Source: Zygosaccharomyces rouxii (lineage: Eukaryota > Ascomycota > Saccharomycetes > Saccharomycetales > Saccharomycetaceae). Taken from it: 64,000 nt of DNA. The stretch covers positions 310,001-374,000 of the forward strand of contig NC_012990.1 of assembly GCF_000026365.1 (NCBI RefSeq), given 5' to 3'. A program made the translations under genes and the position numbers. Within the stretch, counting starts at the first letter, position 1. Each line of letters starts with the position of its first letter. The notes under the pieces are model-generated. The model was not told the origin of the DNA. It searched no databases and was given only the letters and a program-made list of their open reading frames with translations. Below are positions 10,570 through 21,500 of this stretch, piece after piece.

Positions 10570-11350
10570 CGTGGAATGAAGCTCTTATAAATCCTTTGGA
10601 AAGTGTCTAACCATTGATCTCCGTTGGAGTTGGCACAAGCATGCTGAAGCTCATGGAACTTCCAGTGGTAAATTGGTAAGATAAGAAACCCGATAATATT
10701 TTATCACGGTGCTAAAGATAACGAACGAGCACCATTTTGAACGCTTTGGGCAAGTGGAAGAGAAGATGCTTGAGTAGGAAAATTCATCCAAAATTTGTAA
10801 CCTATTTTACAGAATGGATGCTCGACATCAATAGAGAGACTTTTTCGTCTTCTACTACTTTCTACTTTTATGAATATTCGGAAAAGTTGACACTCTTGAA
10901 GAGCATCGAACCCACGCATTTCCGTTCTAATCATGATTACCCGATAAGGTGAGTTATACGGGAAAGGTATTTAGAACCCTAAGTTAGGGCGTAATATTCA
11001 TTTCCTTTATTTTTAGATGACCCCGCTCTAAGATTCGGACATCGAGCCCTAATTTTTGTTTCGTGTCCAACCCTAATTATTTTTTTTTTTTCAATTTTTG
11101 ACGTTTTGCGTATCGACACGTTCAAGAATCTATTACCAGAAATTGACACTCAATTAACGGAACCATCTTGTAACTGAAAAAATCAACGAAAACCACCAGA
11201 GATCTATTTATATTTTTAGAATAAGAACAAGAATCCGCTAGTGTGTCTTTTGATCTATTTTCTAAGGTGCTTTTAGTTCTTTTTTTTTCTCTTCTTTAGA
11301 TTGCATCTCTTGAATCACTCACTACCATCTCGACCTCCGCTGCCGTCATC
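10570..11350. other. Divergent PYD3/CHS3 intergenic region
   Basis: This 781-bp region contains a Reb1-type site (TTACCCG at 10937-10943), the four-site CCCTAA cluster listed next, and T-rich tracts nearer CHS3 (11083-11094 and 11281-11289). Short open frames at 10704-10952 on both strands overlap each other and look fortuitous. Confidence 0.5.
10975..11076. promoter_or_regulatory. Cluster of four Tbf1-type (CCCTAA/TTAGGG) sites
   Basis: AACCCTAA at 10975-10982 and TTAGGG at 10984-10989 form a perfect inverted pair with a 1-bp spacer. AGCCCTAA follows at 11045-11052 and AACCCTAA at 11069-11076. The RCCCTAA core is the recognition sequence of Tbf1, a general regulatory factor of budding yeasts found at many snoRNA and other promoters. 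The cluster lies 275-375 bp upstream of the CHS3 ATG and about 400-500 bp upstream of the divergent PYD3-type gene. Sites are seen directly; binding is inferred. Confidence 0.6.
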
Positions 11351-14300
11351 ATGAACAACTACGGTGCTGAGGATGAGTATTATGTTAACTTCAACCAAGA
11401 TCAGGAGTCGTTGTTGAGATCTAGGCTTGGTAGTCACAGATCAGGTAGCACAAAAAGAGCGGGATCATTGGTGAGACCTGAAAGAAATAGGTTTAACAAT
11501 CCTGATAATCCTCATTATTACTATGTTCAAAAAGCACAAGAACAGAAAGACCATTTAGACATTCAGCCATCAACAACTGGTGTTCTACCGACACCAGGTC
11601 TGAGGAGGACAGCTGAATCTTCAGGATCTCTAAACTCTTCAGTTAATCTTCCATCGTCTAGAAGTAGACGTAATCTATCTGAAGTTCAAGAGGATTTCCC
11701 CATGCGTGATATGAGCGGTAAGGGTACCAGAGATGGTAATAGTAATAGCGGTCCGAACGACCTCCATAACGAAGATTTGATGGAATTAGAGCATGAAGAT
11801 TATTTATCCGAGGAAAACCCAGTTTTAAAAGCTCCTAAGCCAGCGGCTCCGGATTTGAGAAATAAAAAATCTAAACCGCTATCACCATGGATGATCTACT
11901 GTTATGTGGTAACCTTTTGGGCTCCTGCGCCATTATTATCGCTGTTTGGTATGCCAAAGAAGGAGAGACAAATGGCATGGAGAGAAAAAATGGGACTTTT
12001 ATCAGTAATTTGTTATGTGGGTGTTTTCGTTGCATATCTGACATTTGGGTTTACTAAGACTGTTTGCAGTAGTAGTAAGCTACGTCTACGTAACAATTAT
12101 GTGGATCCTGGTTACATGATTATGAATGGTAAAGCATTTTCCCTGGATTCTTCATCACACCCAGCTGCCGCTGGTATAGACGCTGGTGCTAATGTTTTAT
12201 ACCCACCAATTAACGGTAGCGGTAAAGATGCATCGTTTCTTTTCCAAAATGTTAATGGTAATTGTCACGATTTAATCAAACCTAGGGAGAATTGTACCAT
12301 CCCTCATGATGACGATAATAATTTGGCCTGGTATTTCCCCTGTGCACTTTTTTCTCAAGATGGGAGTACCAAACCTAATTTTACCAAACCAAGATATTAT
12401 GACGGCTGGGCGTGTCACACTTCCAAGGCTGCAAGAGATGCCTATTATAGTCTGGAAAGTTCTGCTGATGTTTATTTCACCTGGGATGATATAAGAAATT
12501 CTTCGAGAAATTTGGTGGTTTACAATGGGCACGTTCTTGATCTAAACCTATTGGATTGGTTAGAAAGAGATCAAGTTACTTACCCGCCAATGTTTGACGA
12601 TATGCGTCATTCGAATTTGCAAGGTTACGATTTGTCTATCATTCTGGCAACTAGTCATGAAAAGAAAGTAGCTCGTTGTCTGACTGAAATCATTAAAGTG
12701 GGTGAAGTAGATTCAAAGACAGTTGGGTGTCTGGCATCAGATGTGGTGCTTTATTCTTCACTGGTGTTCATTTTATCCGTTGTCATCCTGAAGTTTTTAG
12801 TCTCCTGTTATTTCAGTTGGGTTGTCGCTAGGAAGCAAGGTGCATATGCAGTGGATAACAAGACTATGAATAGGCAACTGAATAACATTGAAGATTGGTC
12901 CGAAAACTTGTACTCTCAAGGTCCTATGAAGAAAGTGGCACCTGAATTAAGACCCGGACATCGTAATAACCCCAGTAGACAATCTAAATTTGACATTTTC
13001 AAGAAGCGCGGCACCAGATCTTTTGGTGTTAATGAAATCACAAATGAAATGGATAATGATGATGATTACTTGTTTGCGGATGGTAGTTACAAAGGTATGA
13101 CTACTATGACCACACAAAATGCTAACAAGTTGCAAAACGGAAATCAATCTAGTAGTGGAAGTGGTGCTTCCAAATTCCATGTACGTAACCAATCTGCCAT
13201 GTTTTCATCCAATTCTATGATGCTCGGTGGACCAAGTGCTGCACCTGTGCCAGTACCTTCCTCGATCGAATCCCTAGACACTTCAATCATTCATCCTGAT
13301 TGCGTACAACAACCACCTCTGAACCATATGCCCTTCGGTTATCCCTTGATCCATACAATGTGCTTTGTGACATGTTACTCTGAAGATGAACAAGGTTTGA
13401 GAACAACTTTAGATTCTCTTTCGACTACAGACTACCCCAATTCTCATAAACTGATCATGGTGGTCTGTGACGGGTTGATCAAAGGTTCTGGTAATGATCA
13501 AACTACACCTGAAATTGTTCTTGGTATGATGGATAATTTCGTGGTACCACCAGAGGATGTTCAACCTCACTCTTATGTTGCTGTTGCCTCCGGTTCTAAG
13601 CGTCACAACATGGCCAAGATCTACGCAGGTTTCTACAAATATAACGATGAGACAGTTCCACCGGAGAACCAACAACAGGTACCTATGATTACTGTGGTCA
13701 AATGTGGTACACCAGATGAACAGGGTTCTGCTAAACCTGGTAATAGAGGTAAGCGTGATTCTCAAATCATTTTGATGTCTTTCTTACAAAAGATGACCTT
13801 TGATGACAGAATGACAGAATTGGAGTTCCAATTGTTGAAGAATATATGGCAAATTACGGGTCTCATGGCTGATTATTATGAGACTGTTATCATGGTGGAT
13901 GCTGATACTAAAGTCTTCCCAGATTGTTTAACGCATATGATTGCTGAGATGGTAAAGGATCCATTAGTGATGGGTCTATGTGGTGAGACAAAGATTGCCA
14001 ATAAGGCCCAATCATGGGTCACCATGATCCAGGTGTTTGAATATTATATTTCACATCATCAAGCTAAGGCGTTCGAATCCGTTTTTGGATCTGTGACCTG
14101 TTTGCCAGGTTGTTTTTCCATCTATAGAATCAAATCTCCAAAGGGACCTGATGGGTATTGGGTCCCAATTTTGGCCAACCCTGATATTGTGGAACGTTAT
14201 TGTGATAATGTCACAGACACTTTGCATAAGAAAAACTTGTTGTTATTAGGTGAAGATAGATTTTTGTCATCGTTGATGTTAAGAACTTTCCCCAAGAGAA

Positions 14301-14878
14301 AGCAAATATTTGTTCCTAAAGCTGCTTGTAAGACAGTGGCTCCTGATGAATTCAAAGTTTTGCTTTCTCAACGTCGTCGTTGGATTAACTCCACGGTGCA
14401 CAATCTTTTCGAGTTGGTTTTAATCAGAGATCTTTGCGGAACCTTCTGTTTCTCAATGCAATTTGTTATTTTTATTGAATTGATTGGTACTCTAGTTTTG
14501 CCTTTAGCCATTTGTTTTACCATTTACGTGGTGATCTTTGCCTGTGTCAGTAAACCCACTCCTATCATTACATTGGTGCTGTTGGCGATTATTCTTGGTC
14601 TGCCAGCTTTAATTGTTGTTGTCACGGCAACTAGATGGTCCTACTTGGGGTGGATGTTCATCTATCTCTTAGCATTACCAATTTGGAATTTCGTTTTACC
14701 TTCTTATGCATATTGGAAATTCGATGATTTCTCCTGGGGTGATACTAGAACCATTGCAGGTGGTAATGGGAAAGGTGGTCATGATGAAAATGAAGGTGAA
14801 TTTGACCATTCCAAGATTAAAATGAGAACTTGGAGAGAATTCGAAAGAGAGGAAAGAATTGCAAGAGCAGAGAAGTAA
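11351..14878 (+). CDS. CHS3: Chitin synthase III (cell-wall and bud-neck chitin)
   Basis: The 1175-aa protein is very similar in length and sequence to S. cerevisiae Chs3 (1165 aa). The cytosolic N-terminus carries the conserved DQESLLRSR and NPDNPHYYY blocks. Membrane segments occur around residues 180-235 and 455-485. The large GT2 catalytic domain has GEDR at about 967-970 and QRRRW at about 1007-1011, followed by C-terminal spans and the family-typical WGDTRTIAGG tail. Chs3 makes most cell-wall chitin, the bud-scar ring and the chitin later deacetylated to chitosan. Its traffic depends on Chs4-Chs7 and the exomer. The start has good agreement with the homologue. Only about 2.3 kb separate it from CHS2. 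Confidence 0.97.
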   Translation: MNNYGAEDEYYVNFNQDQESLLRSRLGSHRSGSTKRAGSLVRPERNRFNNPDNPHYYYVQKAQEQKDHLDIQPSTTGVLPTPGLRRTAESSGSLNSSVNLPSSRSRRNLSEVQEDFPMRDMSGKGTRDGNSNSGPNDLHNEDLMELEHEDYLSEENPVLKAPKPAAPDLRNKKSKPLSPWMIYCYVVTFWAPAPLLSLFGMPKKERQMAWREKMGLLSVICYVGVFVAYLTFGFTKTVCSSSKLRLRNNYVDPGYMIMNGKAFSLDSSSHPAAAGIDAGANVLYPPINGSGKDASFLFQNVNGNCHDLIKPRENCTIPHDDDNNLAWYFPCALFSQDGSTKPNFTKPRYYDGWACHTSKAARDAYYSLESSADVYFTWDDIRNSSRNLVVYNGHVLDLNLLDWLERDQVTYPPMFDDMRHSNLQGYDLSIILATSHEKKVARCLTEIIKVGEVDSKTVGCLASDVVLYSSLVFILSVVILKFLVSCYFSWVVARKQGAYAVDNKTMNRQLNNIEDWSENLYSQGPMKKVAPELRPGHRNNPSRQSKFDIFKKRGTRSFGVNEITNEMDNDDDYLFADGSYKGMTTMTTQNANKLQNGNQSSSGSGASKFHVRNQSAMFSSNSMMLGGPSAAPVPVPSSIESLDTSIIHPDCVQQPPLNHMPFGYPLIHTMCFVTCYSEDEQGLRTTLDSLSTTDYPNSHKLIMVVCDGLIKGSGNDQTTPEIVLGMMDNFVVPPEDVQPHSYVAVASGSKRHNMAKIYAGFYKYNDETVPPENQQQVPMITVVKCGTPDEQGSAKPGNRGKRDSQIILMSFLQKMTFDDRMTELEFQLLKNIWQITGLMADYYETVIMVDADTKVFPDCLTHMIAEMVKDPLVMGLCGETKIANKAQSWVTMIQVFEYYISHHQAKAFESVFGSVTCLPGCFSIYRIKSPKGPDGYWVPILANPDIVERYCDNVTDTLHKKNLLLLGEDRFLSSLMLRTFPKRKQIFVPKAACKTVAPDEFKVLLSQRRRWINSTVHNLFELVLIRDLCGTFCFSMQFVIFIELIGTLVLPLAICFTIYVVIFACVSKPTPIITLVLLAIILGLPALIVVVTATRWSYLGWMFIYLLALPIWNFVLPSYAYWKFDDFSWGDTRTIAGGNGKGGHDENEGEFDHSKIKMRTWREFEREERIARAEK

Positions 14879-15006
14879 TTTAACTGTTTTACTTCTAAAC
14901 AGTAGGGGAAAAGATATTCGTTAAAAGCATGTATAGTTATCTATTTTCTTGAGTTATTCAATTCTCAAGATTGGAATGATATTAGAAAAAAAAGAAAGCA
15001 AAATAT

Positions 15007-15552
15007 TTATAATGAATAAACGGTAAAATTTAGTATTTGGTTACCTGAACCGAATTCCTTCAGAACATTTTCAGTTTCTCCCCAAGGAACTCCAAATATA
15101 CCACTGTTTATCTTGGGCATTTCTAATTTGTAATCCTTGAGCGGTTTATCCAATTTGTGAAGTACAGAATTAATATCTTTTTCAATTGGATCTTGAATTG
15201 CATTTCCGCCTTCATAAACCCAAGTTCTGACGTTCTTTAAACCTTGTTCGGTATAATTAAGAATCGATCTCTTGTAATCATGACTGGCGCCACCAAAGGC
15301 GGAAGTGAAGAGACAACATATGATTAGATCATCATCCTTGTAACTTGGAATGAACAGACATTTACCCAATAATTCATTACCATATTTGTCACAGGCATCT
15401 ACGTAAACTTGTTCAGCCTTGGGATAACGAGCTGCTAATTGATATGCAATTCCCCCACCCCATGACCCACCACAATTACATGAATGGATCAAAATACGGG
15501 GATAACCGGTAACAGGAAGAATATTACCAACTGTATATGTAATGTTACTCAT
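15007..15552 (-). CDS. POA1: ADP-ribose 1''-phosphate phosphatase (macro domain)
   Basis: The 181-aa single macro domain closely resembles S. cerevisiae Poa1 (177 aa). The ligand-binding [17 protein letters not shown] segment and the SGIFGVPW segment near the C-terminus are conserved. Poa1 hydrolyses ADP-ribose 1''-phosphate, a by-product of tRNA splicing (Tpt1 pathway), to ADP-ribose. The frame is open further upstream to 15609 and includes an ATG giving 19 extra residues. The ATG at 15552 matches the family start (MSNITY) exactly, so the longer form is unlikely. It lies tail to tail with CHS3 (about 130 bp), the same arrangement as in S. cerevisiae. Confidence 0.93.
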   Translation of the reverse strand: MSNITYTVGNILPVTGYPRILIHSCNCGGSWGGGIAYQLAARYPKAEQVYVDACDKYGNELLGKCLFIPSYKDDDLIICCLFTSAFGGASHDYKRSILNYTEQGLKNVRTWVYEGGNAIQDPIEKDINSVLHKLDKPLKDYKLEMPKINSGIFGVPWGETENVLKEFGSGNQILNFTVYSL

Positions 15553-15869
15553 ATTGTAGCTCCTTCGTGATTTACGTCTCGGATAGTAATGCAGAAGAAT
15601 GCGGTTCATGCATGGAAGGATGTATATATATATATATATATATATTTGTATCTGCAGAAGGATAATGGCCCCTAAACTCGTGAAGTCAGCAGCATGAAGA
15701 TCATATGAGGACCCGTTCTAAACAAAAGACCAATTAAAAAATTCAAGTATCTATATAAGAACCAAAAATAAAAGGGCTACAATGAATCCCTTATTCTATG
15801 TAACGAGTGTGAATTATATCATGACTTAATATCATTACAATGAAAATAATTATAGTGAGTGCACTATAA
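15553..15869. repeat. POA1/FUR4 intergenic region with (TA)12 tract
   Basis: About 317 bp separate the POA1 start from the FUR4 stop, both on the minus strand. A perfect TA dinucleotide run of about 12 units lies at 15623-15646, some 70-95 bp upstream of POA1. It probably acts as an open promoter/TATA tract and is likely to be length-variable. Nothing else is recognised. Confidence 0.6.
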
Positions 15870-17897
15870 TCAGTAGAAAATTTTTTCAGGATCGACTTCA
15901 GCTAAATCGACTTTATCATCCAATAAATCTTTCTTCATCATGGTCAATCTCCATTCGTGTTCAAAATCCTCTACATCAGCCCAATATTGGTACCAACCCT
16001 TCTCTCTAAGGAAATTTTTAACTGGAGTTCCGGGAACAGGCCAAATATAACATAGCACTCCGTAAACTAGGAATGCAATTACATAACCGACCCAGTAATT
16101 CAAATAGTAAATTCTTAATGCTCCAACACCAACAGTAACTTGAGGCGCGCCGACAGTACCAATAAAACCTGGTAAATTGGGAGCAATACTGAGGAAATAG
16201 GCTACTAGAGCTCTCCAGTTTATCCCCCATCTATTGCCATACATGTAAAAGGAACCCTTTTGATTGGAATACAAATGCATCAATTTGATATAACCCCTTC
16301 TTACTAGGAAATAATCACAACATACCACACCTGCGATAGATGATAAGAAAATTGCATATGCTGAAAGGGCCATTGTGAATTTACTTGAAGAAGCCATCAT
16401 ATTCCAGGGGCAAATGCACAATGCGATAGCGGCACAGAACAATGAACCACGTTTAATGTTGATGAACCTAGGTAATATTGAAGTCATATCAGTACCACAT
16501 GATAAAGAATTGGCTGAAATATTAGTACCCAATTGTGCTATAATAAAGACAAAGACGATCAGGAAGACACCGGCTCTAGTACCACTTGAGTAGGAGCTGT
16601 CGAGGAATTTACCTAAAACGTCAATTGGAGACCAGTAATTGATACCATAAAGTTTGTAACCGGCAGCAGTCACCAAAATACCGATTAGACAAGTTAGAGA
16701 AAATAGGAAGGGAATAGAAACCAATTGGATTAAAGATGAAGAGTTTGGAGTTGTAGAGAATCTTGCAAAATCTGGGGCATTGACGATTAAAGTGGCAAAG
16801 TTTGCTAAACAGTTAATCAAAGATCTGATGAAGACCCATGAAAATGCAGAACCATGAGGATGGTATTCACTCAAATTACCCATTGCTAGATGACCATGCG
16901 ATTTAACCACAGCCCAAATTAAAAACCCAAAGGCTGCAAATGGAACTAAAGCAGCTTTCACCGCAAACAGATATTTCAGCTTATGTGGTGGAATTAATAA
17001 AAATGGGATACTAACAACCCAGAAGATGAAAAAACTCATGAATTCAAATGTAGTTGCGTTATCAGAACCGAAATGGTTAGGAATTTTTGTGTTTAAATCA
17101 TTACCAAAAATTGATCTTAACAGCAATGATACCAGTGTACCACCTAACCAAGCTTGCACTGCGTACCATACAATAGCCATTACGATACGGTTAACAATTG
17201 GCCATGCGGAAAAATAGACACCGAAACTTGCCCTCACAGATACGGGGAAACAGACATGGTATGCTGCACCGAATCTAGACGCTAAAACGACAAAGATACC
17301 TGTACATAAATAACCAATCCAAATGGAAATCCAACATTGCCACCAATTTAAACCAATTTGCATACCTGAGGACGCTACTTGCCATGTGTTAATGTTAAAA
17401 CAATCCGCTAACCAGTAGTAGAAGAAATTATGCCATCCCCAAATTCTTCTCTTGCTTTCCACCGGTTTTAAATCGCTGTTGTTAAGAAATGATCTCGAAA
17501 AAGGAATTCCTATGGTTGATTTATCTACTACAAGCCAGTTGTAGTAAAATTTTTGCCATTTTCCTTGAGGTTCAATTTCAGGTTCCCAGACGTCTTCGAC
17601 AACACCAGTTGTTCCTTCGTACGCTTCATCTTCCTTAACAGCAATCTTATCTTTATGATCAATGCTACTACTACCACCGTCGCCATCACCATCGACATAG
17701 TTTTTATCACTGCTCGAGTTTACATTTTCGAACTCTGCCTGTCTGCTAGACACGGGTGGGACGTGTGATTGGCGACTAAACATAATAGCTAGATCATCAT
17801 GAGGTGGTGATCTTACTTGTTGTATTCCATGTTGGCGATCTTCTTCATTATAATCATTAGCTTCTTGTTTTCTCTTGCCAAAAAATTTCAGACGCAT
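15870..17897 (-). CDS. FUR4: Uracil permease-like NCS1 transporter
   Basis: The 675-aa member of the NCS1 nucleobase-cation-symport family has a hydrophilic acidic N-terminus of about 120 residues, twelve predicted membrane spans and a cytosolic C-tail. The hallmark segments WLADCFNINTWQVAS and LNWWQCWISIWIGY follow the S. cerevisiae Fur4 pattern more closely than the uridine permease Fui1. The position beside POA1 and toward GAL1 is that of FUR4 in S. cerevisiae. It is about 40 aa longer than Fur4, mostly in the N-terminus, where Lys/Glu-rich stretches could serve as ubiquitination signals as in Fur4. The substrate (uracil, allantoin or uridine) cannot be proved by reading alone. ATG at 17897 is the first available. 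Confidence 0.8.
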   Translation of the reverse strand: MRLKFFGKRKQEANDYNEEDRQHGIQQVRSPPHDDLAIMFSRQSHVPPVSSRQAEFENVNSSSDKNYVDGDGDGGSSSIDHKDKIAVKEDEAYEGTTGVVEDVWEPEIEPQGKWQKFYYNWLVVDKSTIGIPFSRSFLNNSDLKPVESKRRIWGWHNFFYYWLADCFNINTWQVASSGMQIGLNWWQCWISIWIGYLCTGIFVVLASRFGAAYHVCFPVSVRASFGVYFSAWPIVNRIVMAIVWYAVQAWLGGTLVSLLLRSIFGNDLNTKIPNHFGSDNATTFEFMSFFIFWVVSIPFLLIPPHKLKYLFAVKAALVPFAAFGFLIWAVVKSHGHLAMGNLSEYHPHGSAFSWVFIRSLINCLANFATLIVNAPDFARFSTTPNSSSLIQLVSIPFLFSLTCLIGILVTAAGYKLYGINYWSPIDVLGKFLDSSYSSGTRAGVFLIVFVFIIAQLGTNISANSLSCGTDMTSILPRFINIKRGSLFCAAIALCICPWNMMASSSKFTMALSAYAIFLSSIAGVVCCDYFLVRRGYIKLMHLYSNQKGSFYMYGNRWGINWRALVAYFLSIAPNLPGFIGTVGAPQVTVGVGALRIYYLNYWVGYVIAFLVYGVLCYIWPVPGTPVKNFLREKGWYQYWADVEDFEHEWRLTMMKKDLLDDKVDLAEVDPEKIFY

Positions 17898-18581
17898 CTT
17901 CTATAAAGTAGGTTCTTTGCTATTTGTCTTATTGAATATTTCCTAGCTATAGGTAGATTGAGTCATGACTCCGATTCCATTTCGACAAATGCTCAACTAC
18001 CAAGACTACTTATATTGTGTATTTTCCTTATCAGAGTTGAACCAATTCTCTACTGTCGATGCAATCTTATCAGGATAATTCGTAATGTGTAATATTTCAT
18101 CTCTTTTCAGATCGGTTCACGACATCGCCTTTCTTCATAGGGCGAATTATTGTTTCTCTAATTTTCACCAGTTTGAGTCGGACATCGTCCACCATCAAAC
18201 AAAATGGTAAACGAAAATTGCCAAACAGGATAATCGGTGAGATGCGGATTTCGGAAAAATGCGTTAATCCTTAATCTCGTAAGGCAAAAGGACCGACGGC
18301 GATTCGAATGGTCAATTTAACAAGAAAGCGACGGAGAAGAAAATTGCAGTGGTTCTTTTGGATGATATCAGATAGATCATAAGGAAGATATGACATAAAA
18401 AAAATCCAGGAAGGGGTATTTCAACTATTATTACTATACTAATACCTACATGCTATTCTACATAAGTTGAAGAAACAAAAAAGTCGGATGAAAAAAGAAA
18501 AAATGAAAAAAAAATTGTTTTGGAGTTTGATAAAGCGCTTTTCTTTGCTGGACTAACCTCCTCATGCATATCATACTACGA
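17898..18581. promoter_or_regulatory. FUR4 upstream region with two GATA-factor sites
   Basis: This 684-bp region lies upstream of FUR4 and downstream of SNQ2. CTTATC (reverse of GATAAG) occurs at 18027-18032 and 18066-18071, 130-175 bp before the FUR4 ATG. That would suit nitrogen-catabolite control by Gln3/Gat1-type factors, known for other NCS1 permeases. Such 6-mers arise often by chance. A-rich tracts near 18480-18515 lie just beyond the SNQ2 stop. No gene is seen. Confidence 0.3.
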
Positions 18582-21500
18582 TCATTTACGCTTGATGATT
18601 CTCTTGATCACTGCAAATGGGTTGAAAATACTAACACCCCTCACAGAGAAAATGTAGTAAATACCAACCATGGCGAACATGTTGAAGACGATGTATACCC
18701 AGTAGAAACCAAAGTTTCTCCAAAGATTTCCATAGTAAACGCCTCTTTGAGCCATGTAGTCATCACCAACAGATACTTGACAGTAGGCGCAATTAGAAGT
18801 TGCGTCAGGATTTGCAATGTAACCTTGAGCTTGCTTCATAAAACCGTTCATATATTCACCGCAAGTCTTACCTTGAGGTGGATCGAAATAGTTGAGTTCT
18901 TTCTTCTTGCAAACGACTGGTTTTTTGTGTAGCACAATAGCGACCAGATTTTGAATGAAATAAGTGAAGGGAGAAACCTTCCACATAAAAGTCCAAAATC
19001 CGGGCATTAAACTCACTGGTTGAGTTACACCACAGAATTGAATCATCATGGACAGAATCAAACCCATGATGACGTTTGCAGATGGTAAATTGGGGGACAT
19101 GTAAAGAATCGTTAGACCCAACCCGACGTAGTATAATTGGAACATGATACAGTAGTTCAAGAAAAAGACGGCAGATCTAGATGCTTCGAACCAAACTCTC
19201 AATGGGAAATAAGAGGCACAGAAGAAAAAGGTCGAGAATAATATGTGGTATGGGATTTCAGCCATGTATTGGGTGATAAGCAAAAGTGACCAATGGAACA
19301 TATTTGATTTGGATTCACGAACTTCAAACAATTCACGAGACGATATAGCTCTTGCTTGGATTTGATTCATTGAAGGTGCTGCGACAATAACGGAAATAAA
19401 GGCAGCAAACATGGTATCTTGTAACCCGACATAACTTTTACCGGGATTGAAAAAGGTCCAACCGATGAAAAGACCTGCAGTAACCTGTAACATACATTTC
19501 GAAAAAATATAAGGTACATCTCTCCAGAACATCAAATTTGTTCTTAACCAAACATATTTGAATTGGTAAAAGTAATCAGTAGCATATTTGGTGGGTGCGC
19601 TACCAATTTCTTCATTAGTACATTCTTGATTTGCCAATTTTTCAATCCATTCGGAAGCCTTCTGCTCTGTTGCACCATATTCATCAGATTTCTGCCAGAT
19701 TTCGTGCCAGTCGTCTTTGACAGTAGCAGTAGCACCTGCACCAATAGCCTCCAAGATGTATTCAGCAGGATTTTCCTTTTCTTCACAATGTCTAGCACCG
19801 TTTCTTTCGAAATAGTCCAGCACAATAGAAGAGTTTTCACCGATATCACCAAAATAAACAGTTTGACCACCTTTCTTCAACAATAATAATCTGTCAAATT
19901 GTTCAAACAATGTAGCGGAAGGCTGATGGATGGTACAAAGAATACTTTGACCAGCCCTTGAAATTCTTTTCAACAGTTGAACAATGGCCCATGAAGATTG
20001 AGAATCTAAACCAGAGGTAGGTTCATCCAGGAAAAGTAAGAGATCGGGCTTAGAAACTAATTCTACACCAATGGATAATTTTTTTCTCTGTTCCACGTTT
20101 AACCCTGCACCAAGACCACCAACTAGGGCATCAGCATACTCTTCCATATCCAACAACTTCATAACGGTTTCCGCATCTGCAACTTTTTCTGCGTCAGGAA
20201 TACTTTGAGGTCTTCTCAAACGAGCTGAAAAGATTAAGGATTCTCTAACTGTCATTTCAGCAATGTGAATATCTTGTTGTTGCACGTAACCGGTTCTTCT
20301 TTCAAAACTGCTATCTACTGGTTTACCGTTAATCAACATATCACCTGTCACTACACCAACATTGACACGTTTAGCCAAAGTGTTTAATAAAGTAGTTTTA
20401 CCGGCACCTGATTCACCCATCAAAGCTGTCATGGTTCCCGGTGCCACATAACCAGTAACATTATCCAGAAGAGTTCTTTCACCACCTTTGTAAGGGATGA
20501 CATAACAAATATTTTTCCAGATAAAAATACCTTTACTAGCAAAATCCTTAAAGGACTGTTCGATTTCTTGGTCGTTGTTAGGAGTAATATCACTACCGCT
20601 GGAGTATTTGTCTTTAACATCTTGTACATTCATTTGATCCATAGATTCCAAATCATCAGGGCGATTGTTCTTCTTAGCAGTAGCATTTCTGGTACCTTTC
20701 TTAAAGATTAAGGCATCACCACCACCTTTCACTGGACGTTTGATTTCTGTTATAATTGCTTTAAACACATTGTAACCAATTAAAAAGGCGAACATAATAC
20801 CGATGTTTCTCCATAAATGCCAGTATATGTATTGGTATTGGACATTCAAGTAATCATCACCCAAAACCCAGGACCTACCCTTTTTCGATCCAATGAAGGC
20901 ACAAACTCTTTCAGAGTCTGGTACGTTTTCATAGCCAGGACCCGATGGTACCAAAGAACCTTTACCACAAGCCATGTGTCTACCGTGGAATTCAGACTCA
21001 AGCATACCTTCAAATGCATATCTGATTGGTAAAACATATGAAATCCATTTGAACCATGGATGCATATTGGGTAATTGGATCATATAGGTAGAATACATCG
21101 AAATGGCAAACATGACCAAACCTGCAATGGAGTTAGCTTGAGAAATATCATCACAAGCTGATGCAATTAGATCGAATAAAGCATAGATCGCTTCAGAGCA
21201 CATAGCAAGGAACCAATAAACTCTGAAGAAACTGGCAGCGGTTCTGTTCAAACCTGCTAAGAAATACAGAATAATAATGAACAATGTTAGACCAATCATT
21301 CTAAATGGTGCACCAGAAAAAGTAGAACCTAGGGCTTCAGCTGCAGGATGATACAATGAATACGTTTTATGCTTTTGTAGAATAGGCCTGTGATCAAAAG
21401 AGATGTTGGCCAAACCCATCAAAGAGTAATACAATAGGGCAAAATAAAGAACACCACCACGAGAGAAAGCACCTGCTGTTGAGGCTGGAGAATTGTAAAA

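Noticed and set aside
10704..10952. Two short frames on opposite strands upstream of CHS3, and a B-box-like GGTTCGATGC (minus strand, near 10899-10908)
   Set aside because: The frames overlap each other and lack homology. The B-box-like sequence has no matching A box, stems or T-run, so it is not a tRNA.
10975..11076. CCCTAA motifs as an interstitial telomere
   Set aside because: Only separate single copies in mixed orientation, and Saccharomycetaceae telomere repeats differ; Tbf1 sites explain them better.
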